NCBI GenBank assembly: GCA_038232515.1
Contig: JBBSHS010000083.1
Coordinates: forward strand, 1 to 10,567
Length of the DNA stretch: 10,567 bases
Direction: 5' to 3'
DNA from: JBBSHS01 sp038232515
Lineage (GTDB): Bacteria > Actinomycetota > Acidimicrobiia > Acidimicrobiales > JAUJNH01
The notes beneath the pieces are model-generated. The model made no database searches, was not told the DNA's origin, and saw only the letters and a list, made by a program, of their open reading frames with translations. Made by a program: the position numbers and the translations under genes. Below, one piece after another: positions 6,770 to 10,567 of this stretch (positions are counted from its first letter, which is position 1; every line of letters starts with the position of its first letter).

Positions 6770-6786
6770 GTGGGGTGCCAGAAGTC
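6770..6786 (+). repeat. Left terminal inverted repeat of the IS
   Basis: GTGGGGTGCCAGAAGTC at 6770-6786 is the exact reverse complement of 7948-7964. The outermost G may belong to the flank, giving a 16-bp repeat beginning TGGGG. Matching beyond it is only scattered. Confidence 0.9.
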
Positions 6787-6869
6787 CGTTACCGCCCGCG
6801 TCCAGGCGGTTCGGGCGACTGACGGCCGACCTACGGTGCTCGGTCGTGTCGGCCGGCGGGGAGAGCGTC

Positions 6870-7940
6870 GTGATCTGGTCGTTCGTCTACCTGGCCGCCC
6901 GCCGCATCATGGAATTCTCCTGCTGTGCGTGCGGTCGTCGGACGCCAAGGAGGTGGAGATTCTCGTGTTGCGCCACGAGCTGGAGATCTTGCGCCGCCAG
7001 CAGCTCAGACCGCGGCTCGAGCCGAAGGACCGAGCGCTGCTGGCCGCGCTGAGTCGTCTGCTACCCGTCGCCGGTGGTCGGTGTTCATCGTCACGCCGGC
7101 CACCCTGCTCGGTTGGCACCGTCGCATGGTCCGCCGGCACTGGACCTACCCGAACACCCCGAAGGGACGTCCGCCGGTGCCGGCACAGGTCCAGGCGTTG
7201 ATCGTGCGCCTCGCCACCGAGAACCCGAGATGGGGTTATGAGCGCATCAAGGGCGAACTCGCCGGCCTGGGCTACCGAGTGTCGGCCTCCTCGATCCGGA
7301 GAGTGCTGCGAGCCAACGGCATCGACCCCCGCTCCGCGCCGGGCCTCCACGACGTGGCGGTCGTTCTTGCTCAACAGGCGGCGGGCATCGTGGCTTGCGA
7401 CTTCTTCTCCGTCGACACGGTGTGGCTCACCCGCTACTACGTGTTGTTCTTCATCGAAGTGCAAACCCGGCGGGTCCACCTCTGCGGCATCACCACCACC
7501 CCGATGGGCGGATGGGTCACCCAGCAGGCCCGCAACCTTGCCGTGTCGTTCGACGAACGGAAGCGCGTGGTGCGTCACCTGATCCGTGACCGCGACGCCA
7601 AGTTCACTCGGTCCTTCGACGACGTGTGGCGGTCGATCGGAGCCCGGGTCGTGCGCACCCCGGTCCGGGCGCCGAACGCGAACGCCTACGCGGAGCGCTG
7701 GTTGGCACCGCCCGCCGCGAGTGTCTCGATCACCTGCTGATTGTCGGACCCCGGCACCTCGGCCGCGTCCTATCTGAATTCGTCGAGCACTACAACGGCC
7801 ATCGACCTCATCGGGCCCTCGGCCTGGCGGCACCGGACCCACCGCCAACCCATTCCGAAACCCAGCCGGCTGGGCTCGAACAGATCGTCCGTCGTGATGT
7901 ACTCGGCGGACTCATCCACGAATACGACCTGGTCGCATGA
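6870..7940 (+). pseudogene. DDE (rve) transposase broken by three single-base deletions
   Basis: Starting at GTG 6870 (GGGGAGAG just upstream), the restored protein is about 357 residues. It begins VIWSFVYLAARRIMEF, with KEVEILVLRHELEILRRQQL as the N-terminal helical region. A helix-turn-helix segment with LIVRLATENPRWGYERIKGEL follows, and then the integrase core. The catalytic residues are all there: Asp in IVACDFFSVDTV (codon 7399), Asp in LIRDRDAKF (codon 7588) and Glu in NAYAERW (codon 7693), giving D-x34-E. The C-terminus reads RECLDHLLIVGPRHL and VEHYNGHRPHRALGL. The frame changes near 6917, 7066 and 7701; one added base at each point (C, C, G) rejoins it perfectly. The shift sites have no slippery heptamer, so I read these as inactivating deletions or base-calling errors rather than programmed frameshifts. 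Confidence 0.85.
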
Positions 7941-7947
7941 CGTGATC

Positions 7948-7964
7948 GACTTCTGGCACCCCAC
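7948..7964 (-). repeat. Right terminal inverted repeat of the IS
   Basis: GACTTCTGGCACCCCAC mirrors 6770-6786 over all 17 positions. It lies 8 bp after the transposase stop codon. MFS exporter coding sequence resumes immediately after it, in frame CAA-CTC-ATC at 7970. Confidence 0.9.
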
Positions 7965-8426
7965 GGGGCCAACTCATCGTCGGTCGGGCCATCACCGGCC
8001 TGGGTGCCGCCCTTGTCATGCCGGCCACGTTGTCGATGCTGACCACCATCTTCCCTCCGCACGAGCGGCGACGGGCCATCGCCATGTGGGCGGGGTTCGC
8101 GGGGGCAGGCGCCGCGCTCGGCCCGATCCTCTCCGGGGCGCTCCTCCAGGGTTTCTGGTGGGGATCCGCCGTGCTCGTGACATCGCCGTGGTGCTGGCCG
8201 TGATCGTGGCCGTCTGGGTGTTCGCCCCCACGTCGCGCAACCCCGAGATCACCCCCTCGATCCGGCCGGCGCCGGGCTGTCCCTCGTGGGCCTTGGTTCG
8301 CTGATCTACGGGATCATCGAAGGCCCGGCGCGGGGATGGAGCGATCCAACGGTGCTGGTGGCCTTCGCCCTGGCAATCGCCGGGTTGGGGACCTTCGTCG
8401 CCTGGGAGCGGCGCAGTGCGCACCCG
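7965..8426 (+). pseudogene. DHA2-type (14-TM EmrB/QacA) MFS exporter remnant, truncated by IS and twice frameshifted
   Basis: The frame begins at the IS edge with QLIVGRAITGLGAALVMPAT, then IFPPHERRRAIAMWAGFAG and GAALGPILSGALLQGFWWGS. These are transmembrane segments 4-6 of drug:H+ antiporter-2 family exporters, with the conserved PxxERRRAI loop and the GxxxGPxxxG antiporter motif. The frame breaks near 8180 and resumes one base off as IAVVLAVIVAVWVFAPTSRN. It breaks again near 8253 and resumes as GLGSLIYGIIEGPARGWSDP and TFVAWERRSAHP, where similarity stops. A single added base at each break (A in GTGACATC, C in the run before TCGATC) restores one protein. The first ~100 and last ~250 residues expected of the family are missing. 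Such exporters expel drugs or metabolites; this copy is dead. Confidence 0.8.
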
Positions 8427-8578
8427 AGGTCCAGGCCGCGATGGCCACCGTGGGGCTCGCTTACATCGCGGTCGGCAAGTTCCACCGCCAGTTGTTCGGG
8501 TGGCGCAATGACGGCTGGGACCGGACCGTAGTCAACTACCTCGCCGGGCTTCGTTCCGCCCCGGCGCTTCGCGGCTGA
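8427..8578 (+). other. Unassigned DNA between two remnants
   Basis: After the exporter similarity ends, one frame stays open to a TGA at 8578 and reads EVQAAMATVGLAYIAVGKFH and then QLFGWRNDGWDRTVVNYLAG. I recognise no family, start codon or ribosome site. It may be a scrap of another gene joined by deletion. Confidence 0.3.
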
Positions 8579-9002
8579 TCTCCCGCATACCCCGCGGATC
8601 CGTCCGTGTCCCGACTCCGCGCCTCGATCCTGAGGTACTTGGAAACCGGGTCGGTGAAGAGACTGAGCTGGGCGGCCGGAACGGTGCGACGCCGGTGGGA
8701 GCGGGGTCCTTTCCGAGCTTGTGGGCGTCGACGCGGACGCAGCGGACCAGGCTGCGCGTGCCGGGCGGCCATCCGTGGGGGACGTAGCCGGAGTCGGCGA
8801 TCTCGGCTCCTCCCAGGGCGGCCAGCCGCTCGGCGACCACCGCGGCCCGGGCCGGGTCGGACACCAGGTCGGCGAGCACCTCGACACTCTCGCTTGCCGC
8901 TGTGACCTCGCCGACCGGTTCGTCGACGTCGTCCTCCCACAGGTCGCCGGGCCTCGCCGGAGGCTGCTGTGGGCCCGTTCCTGGCTCCTCTTTCTGACTC
9001 AC
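8536..9002 (-). pseudogene. Transposase fragment, IS1380-like, frameshifted
   Basis: From a GTG at 9002 the frame has an acidic, unrecognised lead of about 45 residues. It then reads VLADLVSDPARAAVVAERLA and AEIADSGYVPHGWPPGTRSLV followed by VRVDAHKLGKDP. A one-base shift at 8703-8706 leads to RSHRRRTVPAAQLSLFTDPV. This order of W-P-x-G-T-R, D-P-R-x-x-R-R-R-T and a Q-L-S-L tail resembles the middle-to-late part of IS1380-type DDE transposases from actinomycetes. A full enzyme has more than 400 residues, so most is missing, including the H-W-Y-R-x-R-x-x-I-E segment expected downstream. No terminal repeats were found. Family assignment is from memory of motif order and is moderate. Confidence 0.45.
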
Positions 9003-9027
9003 GAGAAGCGGACGTTATCGTGAGTCA
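8995..9027. repeat. Perfect 10-bp inverted repeat, 13-nt loop (first of two)
   Basis: TGACTCACGA at 8995-9004 pairs with TCGTGAGTCA at 9018-9027. It straddles the GTG of the transposase-like fragment. No T-run follows on either strand, so it is not a classic intrinsic terminator; an operator or an element end is possible. Confidence 0.7.
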
Positions 9028-9029
9028 AC

Positions 9030-9064
9030 CAGGACGAGTTGCATCTGGTCGAGCACTCGTCCTG
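9030..9064. repeat. Perfect 10-bp inverted repeat, 15-nt loop (second of two)
   Basis: CAGGACGAGT at 9030-9039 pairs with ACTCGTCCTG at 9055-9064. It begins 2 nt after the first inverted repeat and has the same arm length but a different sequence. No T-run follows. Confidence 0.7.
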
Positions 9065-9266
9065 ACGCGTGATCGGCAGGCGGATCCTCGATGTTGCCCT
9101 GGCACCGTGCCGGGTTGTGGACGGGTGTCCTGACATGCGCACCCTCAAGCAGCTCCTCAGCCGGGAGTGAGCGACCACCGATCCCCCGCCGATCCCTCCC
9201 GGCCACGTTCATCCGGCCGCACGTGGACGGTCCCGGGCTGGCCGCCCGGTTACGGTCCTCGTCTCG
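9065..9266 (+). other. Non-coding leader upstream of the sigma factor
   Basis: These 202 bp hold no gene I can support. An 11-codon frame MRTLKQLLSRE starts at 9134 but has no ribosome site. The promoter of the sigma/membrane-protein pair is expected here; I cannot point to a -35/-10 pair. Confidence 0.4.
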
Positions 9267-9863
9267 ATGCGCAGGAAAGGGGGCGCAGGCCGTCCCGCAG
9301 GACCACATGCCTTCCCCGAGGCGCTCGCTGCCGCCCAGGTCGGGGCACCTTGGGCGGTCGAGGTCCTCTACCGGGCCCACCACCCGGCCCTCCTGCGCTA
9401 CCTGCGGGCGCGGCTGCCGGCCACGGCCGAGGACCTCGCCTCCCAGGTGTGGCTGGAGGTGGCCGGCGCGCTACCACGGTTCTCCGGTGATGAGCAGGCC
9501 TTCTGCGGGTTCCTCTTCACCGTGGCCAGCCGCCGGTTGGCCAACGAGCGACGCCGGATGGGACGGCGCAAGGAGGACAGCTCGGCCGTGGTCCCCGAGC
9601 CGCTGCCGGCTGCGGACGTCGAGAGCACCGTCCTCGACCGGTTGGACGGGGACGCTGCGGCGGCCCTTGTTGTCGACCTCCTCCCGGCGGCCCAGGCCGA
9701 CGTCGTGCTCCTCCGCGTGCTCGGCGGCCTGGATGTCGACGAGGTGGCGGCGGCCCTCGGGCGGCAACCCGGGACGGTGCGGGTCCTCCAGCACCGGGCG
9801 CTGAAGCGGCTGGCCGAGCACCTCGGCGGCGACGACCGTTTATCGGACCCACCCCGCCTGTAA
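9267..9863 (+). CDS. ECF (extracytoplasmic function) RNA polymerase sigma factor
   Basis: This 198-residue protein has the two-domain ECF layout. Region 2 covers about 32-100: VLYRAHHPALLRYLRARLPA, AEDLASQVWLEVAGALPRFSG, then FLFTVASRRLANERRRMGRR, which holds the -10-binding helix. Region 4 covers about 131-187: ALVVDLLPAAQADVVLLRVL, then GGLDVDEVAAALGRQPGTVRVLQHRALKRLAEHL, the helix-turn-helix that contacts the -35 element. No extra C-terminal domain is present. It directs RNA polymerase to a small regulon, usually held off by a membrane anti-sigma protein. The gene 31 nt downstream encodes a single-pass membrane protein and is the natural candidate. The ATG at 9267 lacks a clear ribosome site, so the exact start is uncertain, but the domains are complete. 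Confidence 0.9.
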   Translation: MRRKGGAGRPAGPHAFPEALAAAQVGAPWAVEVLYRAHHPALLRYLRARLPATAEDLASQVWLEVAGALPRFSGDEQAFCGFLFTVASRRLANERRRMGRRKEDSSAVVPEPLPAADVESTVLDRLDGDAAAALVVDLLPAAQADVVLLRVLGGLDVDEVAAALGRQPGTVRVLQHRALKRLAEHLGGDDRLSDPPRL

Positions 9864-9885
9864 CGGATCCGGCGGGGCCGGGGAT

Positions 9886-9890
9886 GGAGG
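9886..9890 (+). promoter_or_regulatory. Shine-Dalgarno site of the membrane protein gene
   Basis: GGAGG lies 4 nt before GTG 9895. The overlapping ATG at 9884 opens another frame, rich in Arg and Pro, that looks non-coding, so the GTG is preferred. Confidence 0.6.
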
Positions 9891-9894
9891 CAGC

Positions 9895-10567
9895 GTGGCC
9901 AGAGACGACGGAGCGGAGGAGTGGGTCCGGCTGCTCACCGGCGCCGGCGATCACCTCGCTCCTGGATCCCAGCCCGAGGGAGCCGAGCCCCTCGCCCGTC
10001 TCGTGGCCGCCATGCGAGCCCCGGGGCATGCGCCTGAGGCGCCCCCAGTCGAGCTTGTCGCCTCGATGGTGGCCGCGATCCAGCGTGCGGGCACCCACCC
10101 GCCCGCCGCGCCGAAGGTGCCGAGGTGGGGGAGGCAGAGCGGGGTCGCCCGCAGCCTGGCCGCCCGGCTGGCGTTGGCCGCCGTGGTGCTGGTTGGCGGC
10201 GCCAGCGGCGCGGCTGCGGCCACGGGCTCACTACCGGACGCGGCCCAGGCCCGGGCGCACGACGTCCTCTCCCGCATCGGTGTGTCGGTGCCCGGCCCAG
10301 GCGGGGGACCGAGCACCTGCCCCCAGCCTGCCCCCGCGACCCCGGCGGTGCCCGGCCCCTCCCCCCTCCCGTGCGGAGCGATCCTCGCCCCGGGCCAGGC
10401 GCCCTCCATCCTCGGCCCGTCGGGGCCGCCGGTCCCGCCATCCGTCGCCGGCCCGCCGTCCGCCGCCGGGCCGCCGCCGGTCGCCGGCCGGGCCGGCCCA
10501 CCTCCGTCCCGGCCCGTGCCGCATGGCCCCGCACCCTCGCACCCGGGCGGCCCGCCGCCCTCCGGGA
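9895..10567 (+). CDS. Single-pass membrane protein with proline-rich outer region, putative anti-sigma factor (3' end outside window)
   Basis: A GTG start with GGAGG in front opens a frame that stays open for 224 codons to the window edge. Residues 1-80 are a cytosolic acidic-to-neutral domain with AEEWVRLLTGAGDHL and PVELVASMVAAIQRAG. Residues about 88-109 form one membrane helix (LAARLALAAVVLVGGASGAAAA). TGSLPDAAQARAHDVLSRIGVSVP (110-133) is a conserved-looking juxtamembrane segment that I have seen on actinobacterial proteins next to ECF sigma genes. The rest is Pro/Gly/Ala/Ser-rich with two cysteines (142, 160). No zinc anti-sigma motif (HxxxCxxC) is visible. Position 31 nt after the sigma gene on the same strand suggests co-transcription and a regulatory or sensing role, which is inference. 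The alternative is a cell-wall-associated protein simply regulated by the sigma factor. Confidence 0.72.
   Translation, partial: MARDDGAEEWVRLLTGAGDHLAPGSQPEGAEPLARLVAAMRAPGHAPEAPPVELVASMVAAIQRAGTHPPAAPKVPRWGRQSGVARSLAARLALAAVVLVGGASGAAAATGSLPDAAQARAHDVLSRIGVSVPGPGGGPSTCPQPAPATPAVPGPSPLPCGAILAPGQAPSILGPSGPPVPPSVAGPPSAAGPPPVAGRAGPPPSRPVPHGPAPSHPGGPPPSG

Larger units (their letters stand above)
6770..7964 (+). mobile_element. Insertion sequence (rve/DDE transposase, IS3/IS481-like), decayed
   Basis: The element is about 1.19 kb, bounded by perfect 17-bp inverted repeats and filled by one transposase reading frame on the plus strand that ends 8 bp before the right repeat. The size, single-gene layout and D,D(34)E integrase core fit the IS3/IS481 group as represented by actinobacterial elements with an N-terminal helix-turn-helix and an integrase core. 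The ends read TGGGG...CCCCA. Flanks show at most a 2-bp match (CG) and no convincing target duplication. The left flank (propeller-like remnant, minus) and right flank (MFS exporter, plus) belong to different genes, so the element sits at a rearrangement junction. Its transposase is broken, so it cannot move by itself. Confidence 0.85.

Noticed and set aside
6870..7940. Programmed -1 frameshifting to make the transposase
   Set aside because: Three separate shifts are needed, none at a slippery X-XXY-YYZ heptamer, and two lie in the middle or end of conserved domains.
8995..9064. Rho-independent terminators or an integron attC site
   Set aside because: No T-tract on either strand after the hairpins, and the ends do not match the attC core sites (RYYYAAC/GTTRRRY).
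9134..9169. Small 11-codon frame MRTLKQLLSRE as a leader peptide
   Set aside because: No ribosome site, no attenuator-like run of one amino acid and no terminator after it.
9884..10567. ATG 9884 frame as the gene after the sigma factor
   Set aside because: It gives an Arg/Pro/Ser-rich sequence with no membrane helix; the GTG 9895 frame gives a clear topology and uses the GGAGG.
1..10567. CRISPR array, tRNA or rRNA genes
   Set aside because: No regularly spaced direct repeats and no tRNA/rRNA-like conserved segments were seen by eye.

Overview
The window is high-GC DNA with strong G/C third-position bias, GTG starts and tight minus-strand gene packing. Together with a mycobacterial-type GH15 trehalase/glucoamylase, a streptomycin-6-kinase-type phosphotransferase and an ECF sigma factor paired with a membrane protein, this points to an actinomycete. 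A deep-branching soil or environmental lineage is possible, but that is inference; the window contains no rRNA or tRNA marker.

Layout, left to right. (1) 1-688, minus: the front part of a molybdopterin-dependent oxidoreductase that runs off the left edge. Its 5' end looks damaged: a twin-arginine leader lies in the same frame but is cut off by a TAG stop. (2) 790-1536, plus: an orphan OmpR/PhoB-type response regulator whose receiver lacks the usual conserved lysine and acidic pair. Its 3' end overlaps the convergent GH15 gene. (3) 4366-1504, minus: a compact three-gene operon of a one-cysteine redoxin, an unrecognised protein and a GH15 glycoside hydrolase. The first junction is a 4-bp stop/start overlap and the second is either an overlap or a 17-nt gap. 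(4) 4529-5461, plus: an APH(6)-type small-molecule kinase, divergent from the operon. (5) 5501-6769, minus: the C-terminal stub of an NmrA-like NAD(P)-binding protein, an intact FMN-reductase/flavodoxin-fold protein, and a doubtful beta-propeller remnant. (6) 6770-7964: an insertion sequence with perfect 17-bp terminal inverted repeats and a D,D(34)E transposase broken by three single-base deletions. (7) 7965-9002: wreckage, with a DHA2-type MFS exporter truncated by the IS and twice frameshifted, then a fragment of a second (IS1380-like) transposase on the minus strand. (8) 8995-9064: two back-to-back perfect 10-bp inverted repeats of unknown role. (9) 9267-10567, plus: an ECF sigma factor followed by a single-pass membrane protein with a proline-rich outer region, cut by the right edge and probably its regulator.

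The intact genes form three self-contained blocks: the redoxin/unknown/GH15 operon, the kinase, and the sigma/membrane-protein pair. The stretch from about 6.5 to 9.0 kb is a decaying insertion hotspot. I see no convincing complete new multi-gene system. The best leads are the conserved-looking redoxin/unknown/GH15 operon, the atypical receiver, the double hairpin and the sigma factor with its proline-rich partner.
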